Position numbers and translations under genes: made by a program
Assembly: GCF_944381005.1 (NCBI RefSeq)
Contig: NZ_CALWJM010000001.1
Location: 217,400 to 281,399, forward strand
Source of the DNA: an uncultured Butyricicoccus sp.
GTDB lineage: Bacteria > Bacillota > Clostridia > Oscillospirales > Butyricicoccaceae
Reading direction: 5' to 3'
DNA length: 64,000 nucleotides
Shown: piece by piece, positions 18,919 to 27,332 of the stretch
Layout: each line of letters starts with the position of its first letter
Numbering within the stretch: position 1 is the stretch's first letter
Notes under the pieces: generated by a model
The model's input: the letters and a program-made list of their open reading frames with translations, nothing else
Told to the model about the DNA's origin: nothing
Database searches by the model: none

Positions 18919-19018
18919 TCATCGCCCTGCAAAAAACTGTTCATAATTGTGCACAACGGGATACAAAAGGTTCACAGGTCGTTTAAATTTTATTCACATA
19001 TCCAGGTGTGTTCCGGGG

Positions 19019-19137
19019 TATACTATGTACATCAGCAAGGGATGCCGCAAACCCTTCCTGATAGATGAAATGCCATCATTCTTTCAAATGTTTCTTTACC
19101 CCCCTATTTTTCACCCCCCTTATTTTGTGAGACAACC
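19019..19137 (+). ncRNA. possible small RNA or untranslated transcript (weak)
   Basis: The 360-bp gap after the helicase-loader gene has no convincing CDS. It contains a -10-like TATACT (19019-19024; nearest -35 TTCACA has a poor 20-nt spacing), then a stem-loop ATCAGCAAGGG / CCCTTCCTGAT (19031-19062, one mismatch), a pyrimidine-rich stretch and the terminator at 19138-19170. That layout would give an RNA of about 140 nt, but it could equally be 3' UTR of the upstream operon. Confidence 0.25.
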
Positions 19138-19170
19138 AGCAAAAGCCCGCTCGAAAGAGCGGGTTTTTGC
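19138..19170 (+). terminator. intrinsic terminator
   Basis: AGCAAAA-x-CCCGCTC, GAAA loop, GAGCGGG-x-TTTTGCT. GC-rich stem with T5; ends the DnaD/loader transcript or the candidate small RNA. Confidence 0.9.
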
Positions 19171-19218
19171 TATGTGCCTATTCCAACACATTCCCAAGAT
19201 ATACGCCGGTTTTTGTCG

Positions 19219-19247
19219 TTGCAATCACAAAACTGCACTGATATAAT
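19219..19247 (+). promoter_or_regulatory. promoter of the SbcD-like gene
   Basis: -35 TTGCAA (19219-19224), 17-nt spacer, -10 TATAAT (19242-19247), 31 nt before the ATG. Confidence 0.75.
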
Positions 19248-19278
19248 GAGGATGATATCTGAAGGAGGTTTTACCCCG

Positions 19279-20382
19279 ATGTTCAAATTTTTGCACCTCG
19301 CCGACCTGCACCTCGGCGCGTGCTTTGATATGCTGCCGCCCGAAAAAGCCGAATCCGCACGCGGCAAACAATTTGCCGCGCTCGAACATGCTGTGCGGGT
19401 TGCCGAACGCGAAACCGCACAAGCAATTTTGATTGCGGGTGACCTGTTCGATTCCCCCCAACCCTCTGCCACTCTGTTCTCCCGTGCCATGTCCATTTTA
19501 TCACAAGCACCTTGTCCGGTTTTCATTGCGCCGGGCAACCATGACTACATCGAGTCGGGTAGTCCCTATCTCACCACCGCTTTACCTGAAAACGTTCATG
19601 TTTTCACTTCCGACACTTTAGAGCCGATACATATTGGACAAGCGGCTACGGTTTGGGGTGCGGCGTTCCACAACCAAAGCGCATCCATCCCGCTCACGCA
19701 CCGCAATTTCTCTCGACCGCTCAACCTGTGTCTGGTACATACCGACCTCAAAACCGACGGCGGCTACAATCACTATTCTCCCGACCAAATCGCCCAAAGC
19801 GAATTTTCCTACCTGGCTGCCGGTCATAACCATGCACCAAGCGGCTTGCGGCGCGCAGGTGGTACGGTGTTCTGCTGTCCGGGCGGACTGTGTGCCCTGT
19901 CGGCGCGTGAGACTGGCCCCAAAGGGTTCTTGTTACTCGAAGCTGGCGACACCATCAAGGCTCAATTCATCGAATCCAAAGCCGTACAGTTCGCGCGCAT
20001 TGAAATCGACCTCACCCCCATCCCATCCGATACCGGATTGCAAAAGGTGCTCATCGAACGGATTCCAAAAAATCACGACCGGGTTTGTGCTACGGTCGCG
20101 CTGGTTGGAGAACGCATCTATGAGCCAAATCTAACCGCCCTGCGGCGCGTGCTGACACAGGTATTTCTGGATTGCACTGTGACCGACGAAACCGTCCCCA
20201 AAAAACCGCTGTGGCGTTATTTGCAGCAAGATGACTTGCGCGGCGCGGTCAGCCGCCGGTATCGTGACCTGATTGAGTCCACCGAATCTCCGGAAGATAA
20301 GGAAATGTTAATGCTCTCGTTGCGCTATGCGCTTGCCGCCTTTGACGGCGACCCCCGCCCCGAAATAACAGCTGGAAAATAA
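19279..20382 (+). CDS. YhaO/SbcD-like DNA repair metallophosphoesterase
   Basis: Calcineurin-like exonuclease subunit of 367 residues. Mre11/SbcD metal motifs are clear: LADLHLG, IAGDLFDS, APGNHDYIESG, LVHTDLK and AAGHNHAPS. The DLHLGACFD opening and length resemble YhaO rather than long SbcD. Such proteins normally work with a coiled-coil ATPase (SbcC or YhaN), but the next gene is a MATE exporter and no ATPase gene lies in the window. ATG 19279 follows AAGGAGG; an upstream extension is rejected because the metal-site motif begins right after this Met. Confidence 0.87.
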   Translation: MFKFLHLADLHLGACFDMLPPEKAESARGKQFAALEHAVRVAERETAQAILIAGDLFDSPQPSATLFSRAMSILSQAPCPVFIAPGNHDYIESGSPYLTTALPENVHVFTSDTLEPIHIGQAATVWGAAFHNQSASIPLTHRNFSRPLNLCLVHTDLKTDGGYNHYSPDQIAQSEFSYLAAGHNHAPSGLRRAGGTVFCCPGGLCALSARETGPKGFLLLEAGDTIKAQFIESKAVQFARIEIDLTPIPSDTGLQKVLIERIPKNHDRVCATVALVGERIYEPNLTALRRVLTQVFLDCTVTDETVPKKPLWRYLQQDDLRGAVSRRYRDLIESTESPEDKEMLMLSLRYALAAFDGDPRPEITAGK

Positions 20383-20390
20383 ACTCCATT

Positions 20391-20418
20391 GCGCTCTGTC
20401 TGCTGACAGGGCGCTTTT
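20391..20418 (+). terminator. intrinsic terminator of the SbcD-like gene
   Basis: GCGCTCTGTC (20391-20400), TGCT loop, GACAGGGCGC (20405-20414), then TTTT. Confidence 0.8.
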
Positions 20419-20424
20419 CCATAT

Positions 20425-20453
20425 TTGGCATCTCTTGTGGATTGTGATATAAT
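20425..20453 (+). promoter_or_regulatory. promoter of the MATE gene
   Basis: -35 TTGGCA (20425-20430), 17-nt spacer, -10 TATAAT (20448-20453), 36 nt before the TTG start. Confidence 0.75.
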
Positions 20454-20489
20454 GCTGGTAAAAAATATCTGTTGAAATGGGGAATTGGA

Positions 20490-21848
20490 TTGACCGTCCA
20501 AAATGATTTTTCGCGCGGCAGCGTATCGGGCAACATTTTACGCCTTGCCGTTCCACTCATGCTGGCCCAGCTTGTAAATGTTCTATACAACGTCGTAGAC
20601 CGCATCTTCATCGGCCATATCGGTGGCAGTACCTTACCGCTGACTGGTGTTGGACTGTGTATGCCGGTCATCACGGTGATTTCGGCGTTTTCTGGTTTGT
20701 TTGGTATGGGCGGTGCCCCCATCTGCTCCATTGCACGCGGGCAGGGTGATATGGAGGAGGCCGAGCAAGTGCAAAACACTTCCTTTGTGTTGCTCGTCGG
20801 CTGCGGCATCGTGCTGACCGTATTGGGTGAACTCTTCTTGCACCCGCTCTTGACCCTGTTTGGTGCCAGCGCCGACACGCTCCCTTATGCCGCAAGTTAT
20901 CTGCGCATCTATCTGGCTGGCACAGTCTTTGTCATGATTTCTCTGGGTATGAATGCCTTCATCAACACACAGGGCTTTGCCAAAACAGGTATGTTGACCG
21001 TATCCATCGGCGCCGTACTCAATCTGCTGCTTGACCCGTTATTCATCTTCGGGCTTGATATGGGGGTTTCGGGCGCAGCGCTTGCCACTGTGCTGTCACA
21101 GGCAGCTTCGGCAGTATGGGCGCTATGGTTCCTGTTCAGCCGCCGCGCGATTCTGCGCCTGCGCCCGCATACCTTCCGCTGGCAGTCTCACCGCGTAGCC
21201 CGTATCGTCGGTTTGGGTATGAGCAACTTTATTGCCCTTGGCACCAACGGTGTCGTGCAAATCGCCTGCAACTCTACCTTACAAACCTTTGGCGGTGACC
21301 TATATGTAGGCGTGATGACCGTGCTCACCGCCATCCGTGAAGTTGTACAAATGCCCATCAGCGGCTTGACCAACGGTTCTCAGCCAGTTATCAGCTTCAA
21401 CTATGGTGCAAATGCTCCCGGTCGCGTCAAGCAAGCCATCCGCTTTTCCGTTATCGCGGGCATTGTCTATGCAACGCTGTGTTGGGCAGTCCTGTTCTTT
21501 TTCCCCGCACCGTTTGTGCGGCTGTTCAACGACGACCCCACGCTTGTCACGGCTGCTATCCCCGCCCTACATCTGTATTTCTTTGGCTATTTTATGATGT
21601 CGCTGCAATTTGCCGGGCAGTCGGTCTTTGTCGCGTTGGGGCGCTCCAAACAGGCCATCTTCTTTTCTCTGTTTCGCAAAATTATCATTGTTGTACCGCT
21701 CACCCTGCTGCTCCCCTATATCGGCGGGCTGGGCACGACCGGTGTATTTCTCGCCGAAGCTGTCAGCAACTTCATTGGCGGCACCGCCTGTTTTCTGACC
21801 ATGTACTACACGGTCTATCGACGATTGGACGACCGCGCAAAGGCATAA
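20490..21848 (+). CDS. MATE-family efflux transporter
   Basis: Multidrug/toxin extrusion antiporter of about 452 residues with 12 predicted membrane helices, exporting cationic compounds in exchange for Na+ or H+. The N-terminus has LRLAVPLMLAQLVNVLYNVVDRIFIGHIGG, the first MATE repeat, and the second half has GLTNGSQPVISFNYGA, typical of the family. The TTG at 20490 is favoured (GGGGA 6 nt upstream); another in-frame TTG lies at 20472. It is monocistronic with its own promoter and a shared terminator. Substrate cannot be told. Confidence 0.92.
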   Translation: MTVQNDFSRGSVSGNILRLAVPLMLAQLVNVLYNVVDRIFIGHIGGSTLPLTGVGLCMPVITVISAFSGLFGMGGAPICSIARGQGDMEEAEQVQNTSFVLLVGCGIVLTVLGELFLHPLLTLFGASADTLPYAASYLRIYLAGTVFVMISLGMNAFINTQGFAKTGMLTVSIGAVLNLLLDPLFIFGLDMGVSGAALATVLSQAASAVWALWFLFSRRAILRLRPHTFRWQSHRVARIVGLGMSNFIALGTNGVVQIACNSTLQTFGGDLYVGVMTVLTAIREVVQMPISGLTNGSQPVISFNYGANAPGRVKQAIRFSVIAGIVYATLCWAVLFFFPAPFVRLFNDDPTLVTAAIPALHLYFFGYFMMSLQFAGQSVFVALGRSKQAIFFSLFRKIIIVVPLTLLLPYIGGLGTTGVFLAEAVSNFIGGTACFLTMYYTVYRRLDDRAKA

Positions 21849-21895
21849 AAAAGGAGCCGTTCCCACGAGAGGGAATACGGCTCCTTTTCTTTTTT
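21849..21895 (+). terminator. bidirectional terminator between the MATE and Asp23-family genes
   Basis: AAAAGGAGCCGT (21849-21860) pairs with ACGGCTCCTTTT (21877-21888), with an inner TCCC/GGGA pair. T-tracts lie on both sides, and the flanking genes are convergent. Confidence 0.9.
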
Positions 21896-21902
21896 GCATC
21901 AC

Positions 21903-22316
21903 TTATGATTCGGCTGGTGCCAGAAAATCCTCCGTCTGCGGCTGTGGTGGTTCAAACGACACCCCACCTACAATGACATTGACCGCAGCCGTTTTCAATC
22001 CTGTCATGGATTCAATAGACGTTTTTGCCGCCTGTTGGACGGCCAGCGCTACTTCGCCCACGCTCTTACCAAACTGCACCAAAATGCTGATATCCACGCT
22101 GACAGTGTTGCGCTCGCCAATCTGCACCTTGACCCCCTTACTCTGGGTCTTTTTACCCAAAAAGCTTGCAATTTCGGTGGTCAGCCCGGCAAACAGGCCA
22201 CCCACGCCCTCGGTCTCAGTTGCGGCAAATGCCGCAATGGAGGCCACAACATCCTCTGAAATTTTGATGGTGCCTTGGTCGCCCGCGGTCACCCAATACT
22301 CCTTATGGTCTGCCAT
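21903..22316 (-). CDS. Asp23/Gls24 family envelope stress protein (YqhY-like)
   Basis: 137-residue small alpha/beta protein. Family features are IKISEDVVASIAAFAATETEGV near the N-terminus and VSVDISILVQFGKSVGEVALAVQQAAKTSIESMTGL, followed by VNVIVGGVSF. Asp23-family proteins associate with the membrane and envelope stress; YqhY in Bacillus is linked to acetyl-CoA carboxylase regulation. It lies directly downstream of spoIIIAH, as commonly in Clostridia. It has its own vegetative promoter, so it need not follow sporulation timing. ATG 22316 follows AAAGGAG with a longish spacer. Confidence 0.9.
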   Translation of the reverse strand: MADHKEYWVTAGDQGTIKISEDVVASIAAFAATETEGVGGLFAGLTTEIASFLGKKTQSKGVKVQIGERNTVSVDISILVQFGKSVGEVALAVQQAAKTSIESMTGLKTAAVNVIVGGVSFEPPQPQTEDFLAPAES

Positions 22317-22369
22317 AAAACTGCCACTCTCCTTTGGCGAAAGGTTCAAAAAATACCGCTGTTTGGGTT

Positions 22370-22398
22370 ATTATAGCACAGTTCCCGGCAAAACACAA
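22370..22398 (-). promoter_or_regulatory. promoter of the Asp23-family gene
   Basis: Minus-strand -35 TTGTGT (22393-22398), 17-nt spacer, -10 TATAAT (22370-22375), located after the spoIIIAH stop. Confidence 0.7.
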
Positions 22399-22412
22399 GG
22401 ATATCTGCACAG

Positions 22413-22973
22413 TTAAGCCGCCTCAACAATTTTGATTTGGTCAGCCTGCGCGCCCGTCTCAGTCATGACGATATCACGCACCACAGCGGCATCCTGTTCG
22501 GCAAAACCGGCTTCGGGCGGCTGGATGATGACGTTGACCGCTTCGGCGCTGACAAACACGACTGCATCCGCATATCCCTTGGCTTTGATGAGACTTTCGA
22601 CGCGCGCTTCGGTCACAGAATCGTCGGCAAGCTGTGAAATCTGTCCGGCGGCATCCTCCTTGGTCTTTTCATCGGCTTTTTCATCTTGCAGACTGGTTTG
22701 CAAAATGCTGATGGCTTCGTCACGCGCCTGTTCCCGCGCCAAGCGCGACTGTGCAAAATAATCGCTTCCCGATGTTACAGTAACCTGCTCGGCCTGTGCG
22801 TCGTCTGTACTGCCGCTCTGCACCACCGATGCGCCGTTCAGTTCTGCATCGGTCTGCCCTGCCACCAGCAGTTCTTCGGGCGACTGCACATAGCTCCAGT
22901 TGAGATAAACCGCCGCGCACAACATTGCGCCAATCACGCCATAGACCACACCGCGTTTTTTGACTGTTGCCAT
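22413..22973 (-). CDS. spoIIIAH: stage III sporulation protein AH
   Basis: Mother-cell half of the SpoIIQ-SpoIIIAH channel spanning the space between mother cell and forespore. 186 residues: one N-terminal membrane helix (GVVYGVIGAMLCAAVYLNW), a linker rich in Gln/Asp/Ser, a charged helix (SRLAREQARDEAISILQ) and a C-terminal EscJ/PrgK-like ring-building domain with SLIKAKGYADAVVFVSAEAV. ATG 22973 follows AAAGGAGGA with 8 nt spacing. Last gene of the spoIIIA operon. Confidence 0.92.
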   Translation of the reverse strand: MATVKKRGVVYGVIGAMLCAAVYLNWSYVQSPEELLVAGQTDAELNGASVVQSGSTDDAQAEQVTVTSGSDYFAQSRLAREQARDEAISILQTSLQDEKADEKTKEDAAGQISQLADDSVTEARVESLIKAKGYADAVVFVSAEAVNVIIQPPEAGFAEQDAAVVRDIVMTETGAQADQIKIVEAA

Positions 22974-22990
22974 AAAAATTGTCCTCCTTT

Positions 22991-23539
22991 TCATTGTCCC
23001 ATCTGAATGACCGAAATCCGGTCAGCCCCCAAACCACACACCGCACTGACCGCTTGCGTCACCGCAAGCTGCACCGCATGACTGCCCGCGCCGTCGCATA
23101 ACACCACCGCCCCGCGAAAGGTCGGGCAGGTCTGTTTCAGGCGCACCGGCTGCTCTCCGTAGCTTCCATCCGACACCGTAGACAGCGTACTTTCATACGA
23201 GCCGTTCTGTTCCCCCGATGCCGACTGCCGCACATTGGACGCATAAACCGCTTCGCCGGTCTGCTCCAGCGATAACATCAGCTCCACCCGTCCCACCCCC
23301 GCAATCTGTGCCAGCTTGCTCTCCAGTTCATCCTCAAACGCCGCCAAGTCAAATGCTGCCTGTTCGGTGCCGTCGGGTACGCTTTGTTCCTGCTCCGGTC
23401 GGTCACGCGCCCCTCCCCCCGCATATAAAAGCAAAATCCCAACCAACAGCACGATAAGCGCATATTTATATTTGCCGATTTTGGGCACAAGCCCATTGAG
23501 TCCCGCCTGGACAGCGGTTTTTACTCGGTCCAGTTCCAT
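22991..23539 (-). CDS. spoIIIAG: stage III sporulation protein AG
   Basis: Ring-forming component of the mother cell-forespore feeding-tube complex. 182 residues with one membrane helix (YALIVLLVGILLLYAGGG), an extracytoplasmic region and the domain LAQIAGVGRVELMLSLEQTGEAVYA followed by RGAVVLCDGAGSHAVQLAVTQAVSAVCGL. ATG 23539 follows AAAGGAG. The start lies 19 nt inside the spoIIIAF stop, implying translational coupling. Confidence 0.92.
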   Translation of the reverse strand: MELDRVKTAVQAGLNGLVPKIGKYKYALIVLLVGILLLYAGGGARDRPEQEQSVPDGTEQAAFDLAAFEDELESKLAQIAGVGRVELMLSLEQTGEAVYASNVRQSASGEQNGSYESTLSTVSDGSYGEQPVRLKQTCPTFRGAVVLCDGAGSHAVQLAVTQAVSAVCGLGADRISVIQMGQ

Positions 23540-24012
23540 GTTATAAGCTCCTTTGGTATCCCACATTCGGTCACCAGTATGGTTTCTATGGCCGTTTTGT
23601 CGTTCTGTTCCGCTTGCGACGCGGTCAGCGTCACCCCGGTCACCAGTGTGCGGCCATCCGCTTCACTGGTGGCAGTCAATTCTGCCTTGACTACCACACC
23701 CAGCGCCGCCGCGCGCTGTTCAATATACTGTTCCACTTGGCCAATGGCGGCTTGCGCCAACGCCTGCACACTCTGCGCCTGATATTGTGCGCTCTGCGCC
23801 TCGCCCGCCGCCACGGTCTGCCGAAACGACGCACCCAGTTTGGGCAAGCGCAAAGTGGACAGCGGCTCAAGCACCGCCAGCACCACAGCCAATCCACACG
23901 CCAGCCGCAACACTTCGCGCAGTGCGCTGCCGCGCGTGAGCGACAACGCTACGCCGCCGCACAGAGCAGCCGCTGCCACGCCGGTCAGCAGGGTTTGAAA
24001 TGTCTCTATCAT
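23521..24012 (-). CDS. spoIIIAF: stage III sporulation protein AF
   Basis: 163-residue membrane protein of the SpoIIIA complex. Two N-terminal hydrophobic helices (about residues 8-24 and 33-50) precede a soluble region with an Ala/Gln-rich helix and a C-terminal ring-building-like fold ending VTECGIPKELITWNW. Its ATG overlaps the spoIIIAE stop codon in an ATGA arrangement. Confidence 0.88.
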   Translation of the reverse strand: MIETFQTLLTGVAAAALCGGVALSLTRGSALREVLRLACGLAVVLAVLEPLSTLRLPKLGASFRQTVAAGEAQSAQYQAQSVQALAQAAIGQVEQYIEQRAAALGVVVKAELTATSEADGRTLVTGVTLTASQAEQNDKTAIETILVTECGIPKELITWNWTE

Positions 24013-25148
24013 ATTGGATTCACCAAGGTCACCGAAAAGACCAATTCAAAAAATAAAATTGCAGAGCATGTGCCCAGCATCCCCAGCATCAGCCCCATAC
24101 TGTCACTGAGTCCGGCGACCAAACCGGACAGTGCATTGCCACAAACTGGGGTCAGCACTGCCGCACCCGCCTTGAAAAGTAAGTAATTGCAGCCCACCTT
24201 GACAAACGGCACCACACACAACGCCGCAATGCACAACATGCCCATCACGCCTACTGTGTTGCGAATAAGCACGGCGCCTGCCAGCATGGACTCGGCCGCA
24301 TCCGAGATGATACCACCCACAACCGGCACCGAACCGGAAACGGCAAACTTCGCTGTTTTGACTGCGAGCGCGTCTGCACTGCCGCCGATGACCCCCGAAA
24401 TGGTCAGGTACGCAATGAACACGGTCAACGTCAGCTTCATGCTACCTGTGATGAGCCACTTAATAAACCCGGCGAGCTGTCCGAGCAGCCCGCCCCCCAC
24501 CGCCGTGTTGACCGTCACAATCGCAATATATACCCCCACACCGGGCAGCAGCACCCCTGTCAGAAACCGTACCAGCAAATCAAACGAAAACATGGTCACG
24601 CCCTGCAACACGGTTGCCGCCGTGGGCGCACCGGTCATGGTCACTGCCCCCGCCATGACCGGCAGCATGGCCTTGGAAAAGGTGGATACTTCGTGCAAGG
24701 TATCCTGACATAGCGTCATCATGCCCGACAAATCGGACAAAAACACGCCGGTCATCCCCAGTGCACCAGCCATCGTCACCACTGGCAACTCATTCCCGCC
24801 CGCAAATGCCCGCGCACTTTGCAGCAGCCCGCACACCACCGCCACAACCAACAACTTGCCCAGGCTGGACAGCGCCGACAGCCATGCCGACTGCCCATTC
24901 TGTACTGTATTGTCGAGCAGTTGCGCCGCCGCCTGCCCTACCCCGCCGTCTAATGTCACTCCGTCCATGCGCTGTGCTGCGTCGTGGGGCAATGCGTCGG
25001 TTAATACGTCGCTTTGAGTCTGTGCCTCGGCACGGGCTGCCTGTTCGGTTTGGTCTGCTGCACCCGCCAACCCGATACATAGTGCGATGCAGCCCGCCAA
25101 ACAAATCATCCATCTGCCCCAGCGGCACAGTCGTTTTTGCCATTTCAT
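24009..25148 (-). CDS. spoIIIAE: stage III sporulation protein AE
   Basis: Polytopic membrane protein of the SpoIIIA complex, 379 residues. An N-terminal signal-like hydrophobic segment (MICLAGCIALCIGLAG) precedes an extracytoplasmic helical stretch, then about seven membrane helices, including LLPGVGVYIAIVTVNTAVGGG and the conserved SGSVPVVGGIISDAAESMLAG. It starts 32 nt after the spoIIIAD stop with GGAGG just upstream. Confidence 0.92.
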   Translation of the reverse strand: MKWQKRLCRWGRWMICLAGCIALCIGLAGAADQTEQAARAEAQTQSDVLTDALPHDAAQRMDGVTLDGGVGQAAAQLLDNTVQNGQSAWLSALSSLGKLLVVAVVCGLLQSARAFAGGNELPVVTMAGALGMTGVFLSDLSGMMTLCQDTLHEVSTFSKAMLPVMAGAVTMTGAPTAATVLQGVTMFSFDLLVRFLTGVLLPGVGVYIAIVTVNTAVGGGLLGQLAGFIKWLITGSMKLTLTVFIAYLTISGVIGGSADALAVKTAKFAVSGSVPVVGGIISDAAESMLAGAVLIRNTVGVMGMLCIAALCVVPFVKVGCNYLLFKAGAAVLTPVCGNALSGLVAGLSDSMGLMLGMLGTCSAILFFELVFSVTLVNPI

Positions 25149-25180
25149 CTTCCTCCAGCCTTTCCACTATCCTGCTTCGC

Positions 25181-25573
25181 TCAGGCTATCATACGCGCCA
25201 CAAGTGACAACACATCTGTCAGCAACGGTAGGCAAACCACAATGGCTGCCGCTGTGCCCGCCAGTTCCAACTGTGCTGCGAGTGCTGCCTGTCCGGCATC
25301 CTGACACACCGCGCCCGCCAACCGTACAACAACTGCAATGCCCACCGCTTTGAGTACGGGCACATAAATGGTTTGTGCGCCGTCCAAAACGCCAAGCAAA
25401 CTGCGCGCTGCCGCCATGAGCTGCCGCACAGGTTCCAGCGTGCCCCACAACAAGTAAAGCGTACCCGCCAATCCGACCGCAAACGCCAATGCTGGGCTGT
25501 CCTTTTTGAGCACAAGCGCCAGCACTGCGGTCACAAGCGCTGCACCCACCAGCGCCATCATCTGCCCGCTCAA
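25181..25573 (-). CDS. spoIIIAD: stage III sporulation protein AD
   Basis: 130-residue membrane protein with about four hydrophobic segments and the conserved YVPVLKAVGIAVVVRLAG region near the middle. The TTG at 25573 overlaps the spoIIIAC stop (TTGA). An ATG four codons later is possible, but overlap coupling with spoIIIAC is typical of the operon. Confidence 0.9.
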   Translation of the reverse strand: MSGQMMALVGAALVTAVLALVLKKDSPALAFAVGLAGTLYLLWGTLEPVRQLMAAARSLLGVLDGAQTIYVPVLKAVGIAVVVRLAGAVCQDAGQAALAAQLELAGTAAAIVVCLPLLTDVLSLVARMIA

Positions 25574-25764
25574 AACCCAAACACCGACTTCATCAGCGTG
25601 AACAGATTGCTGATTTGCTGCACCAGCACCATCATCACCACAATCAATCCAGCAAGCGTGGTCATCATGGCCTGTTCCTCTCGCCCTGACCGGACAAGCA
25701 GCTGATTAAAGACCGCAACCAATATGCCAATGGCTGCAATCTTGAAAATCAAATCGACCTGCAT
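25570..25764 (-). CDS. spoIIIAC: stage III sporulation protein AC
   Basis: 64-residue protein with two membrane helices (IFKIAAIGILVAVFNQLLV and MMTTLAGLIVVMMVLVQQI), the standard size for SpoIIIAC. ATG 25764 follows CAGGAGGA. Overlaps spoIIIAD by 4 nt. Confidence 0.92.
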   Translation of the reverse strand: MQVDLIFKIAAIGILVAVFNQLLVRSGREEQAMMTTLAGLIVVMMVLVQQISNLFTLMKSVFGF

Positions 25765-25777
25765 GGCACTCCTCCTG

Positions 25778-26296
25778 TCAAATCAGCATCAACACAACGA
25801 AGATACCGGCGGCAATACCGCAAGTACGATACACATTGCCATGCCGACGGTATTCCTCACACGCCTGCTGCCGGCAGCTTTCCAGCCGTGCGGCTGTGTA
25901 GCGCAGGCAGTCTAGCTGCTGACCGGCATCGTACCGCCCCAGAAATGCCGACGCATCGCGCAGCACGGCGGTGGCTTCCGGCCCCAAACACAGGTCATCC
26001 GACAGGTCGCGCACCGTGCTGCTCCAGTGATAACCCAGCGACATGCCCGGCGCCTTATCCATGCGCTTACGCATCTCCCCAAACAACCGCCGCTGGTCGG
26101 GGTTGTCACTGTGCGCTAGACGGTCGAGCAGGTCGGGCAGCGGTGTATGTGGGCCTTCAATTTCGGCTTTCAAAAAGGCAACCGCGTCTAACATAGCGGA
26201 TAGTACGGTCAGGCGGCGGCGCAGCTTGCCGCGCGCCGCCATACCCAGTGTCGTACACGCGCCCACAATCAGGAGCGCACCCAGTGCGGTCATCAT
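25778..26296 (-). CDS. spoIIIAB: stage III sporulation protein AB
   Basis: 172-residue protein with a membrane helix at each end (LGALLIVGACTTLGMAA and GIAAGIFVVLMLI) and a helical middle domain resembling type II/IV secretion GspF-like folds, as described for SpoIIIAB. ATG 26296 sits 3 nt after the spoIIIAA stop codon, with GGAGGG overlapping the end of that gene. Confidence 0.9.
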   Translation of the reverse strand: MMTALGALLIVGACTTLGMAARGKLRRRLTVLSAMLDAVAFLKAEIEGPHTPLPDLLDRLAHSDNPDQRRLFGEMRKRMDKAPGMSLGYHWSSTVRDLSDDLCLGPEATAVLRDASAFLGRYDAGQQLDCLRYTAARLESCRQQACEEYRRHGNVYRTCGIAAGIFVVLMLI

Positions 26297-26299
26297 GGC

Positions 26300-27211
26300 T
26301 CATCCCTCCCTTTCCAATGTTTGCACCCGTGCGTGTCGCCCATCAGCGCCTGTTGTCAACACGACCAGCCGTGTAAATGCCCCGCTTTGACACAGAGTAC
26401 GGAAAAACGGTTTGTGTGCAAGTTCGTCTGTATTGGCTGCATGAATAGTCGCCAACACCGACACCCCACAGTTGACCGCATAGCGCACCGCCTCTAAATC
26501 CGCTGGGTCTGTTAATTCGTCGAGCGCTAGCACCCGCGGCGCCATCGTGCGCACAAGCTGCAATGCGCCCACCGCCTTAGGGCAGCCGTCCAGCACATCA
26601 CAAGTGCCCCCCAGTTCAAACTGAGGTACCCCGCCGCGCATGGCTGCCAATTCCCCGCGCTCATCAACCACGCCTACCCGAATGCCGCGCAGACTAATAA
26701 GCCGAATCAGGTCGCGTAAAAAGGTGGTCTTACCGCCGCCCGGTGGTGACAAAATCAGCGTACCGTGTACATGATTTCCGTCGCACAGTTCGCCCAGATA
26801 CGGTTTTGCCACGTCCTCCCACGCCCGCGCAATGCGCAGACATAGAGAAGATACCGTGCGGACACCGGACGGTACCCCATTCTCCAAACTCACCGTACCG
26901 CACACACCCAACCGATGCCCGCCAGTCAACGGTAAATAACCCTGTCGAAGTGGTTCCGCATAGGTATGTACCGACCACCGACTGGCACGCGCCAGCGTTT
27001 CGCGCAGTTCCTCAGCGCGCAGCCGTAAACCGGCAATTTCGTGTTCCCGCCCGCTTGCGTACCAGTGCATGGGCTGTCCCGCCCGCAGGCGCAATTCTTC
27101 GGCACACGCCCGCACTTCATCGGGCAAATCCATCACCCGATTTTGCAGCGCGGGTGGCAGACAGGATACCGCCTGTGCATATGCCTGTAATCCTTTGTTT
27201 TTTTCGTCCAT
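26300..27211 (-). CDS. spoIIIAA: stage III sporulation protein AA (ATPase)
   Basis: Secretion-type ATPase expected to power the SpoIIIA channel in the mother cell. 303 residues: N-terminal domain with RLRAGQPMHWYASGRE, then LPLTGGHRLGVCGTV, Walker A SPPGGGKTTFLRDLIR, the VVDERGELAAM motif, Walker B VLALDELTDPAD and a sensor ATIHAAN. AGGTGA precedes ATG 27211. First gene of the operon. A mother-cell sigma-E promoter is expected just upstream, but only a weak CATAGATT -10-like sequence was visible. Confidence 0.95.
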   Translation of the reverse strand: MDEKNKGLQAYAQAVSCLPPALQNRVMDLPDEVRACAEELRLRAGQPMHWYASGREHEIAGLRLRAEELRETLARASRWSVHTYAEPLRQGYLPLTGGHRLGVCGTVSLENGVPSGVRTVSSLCLRIARAWEDVAKPYLGELCDGNHVHGTLILSPPGGGKTTFLRDLIRLISLRGIRVGVVDERGELAAMRGGVPQFELGGTCDVLDGCPKAVGALQLVRTMAPRVLALDELTDPADLEAVRYAVNCGVSVLATIHAANTDELAHKPFFRTLCQSGAFTRLVVLTTGADGRHARVQTLEREG

Positions 27212-27298
27212 TTCGCATCACCTGTCCCCAATCTATGCCCCATACCGCACGCGCAGAACGCCATGTTCAAAAGTTTTGAAAAAATCATTCGACCACTC

Positions 27299-27326
27299 TT
27301 GACATTCTTTAGCGGAGTGCTATAAT
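27299..27326 (+). promoter_or_regulatory. promoter of the aromatic amino acid operon
   Basis: -35 TTGACA (27299-27304), 16-nt spacer, -10 TATAAT (27321-27326). Strong vegetative promoter directly ahead of the T-box leader, divergent from spoIIIA. Confidence 0.85.
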
Positions 27327-27332
27327 AAAGAC

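Noticed and set aside
27212..27260. Sigma-E promoter for spoIIIA
   Set aside because: Biologically expected, but only a weak CATAGATT box was seen with no matching -35, so no site is annotated.
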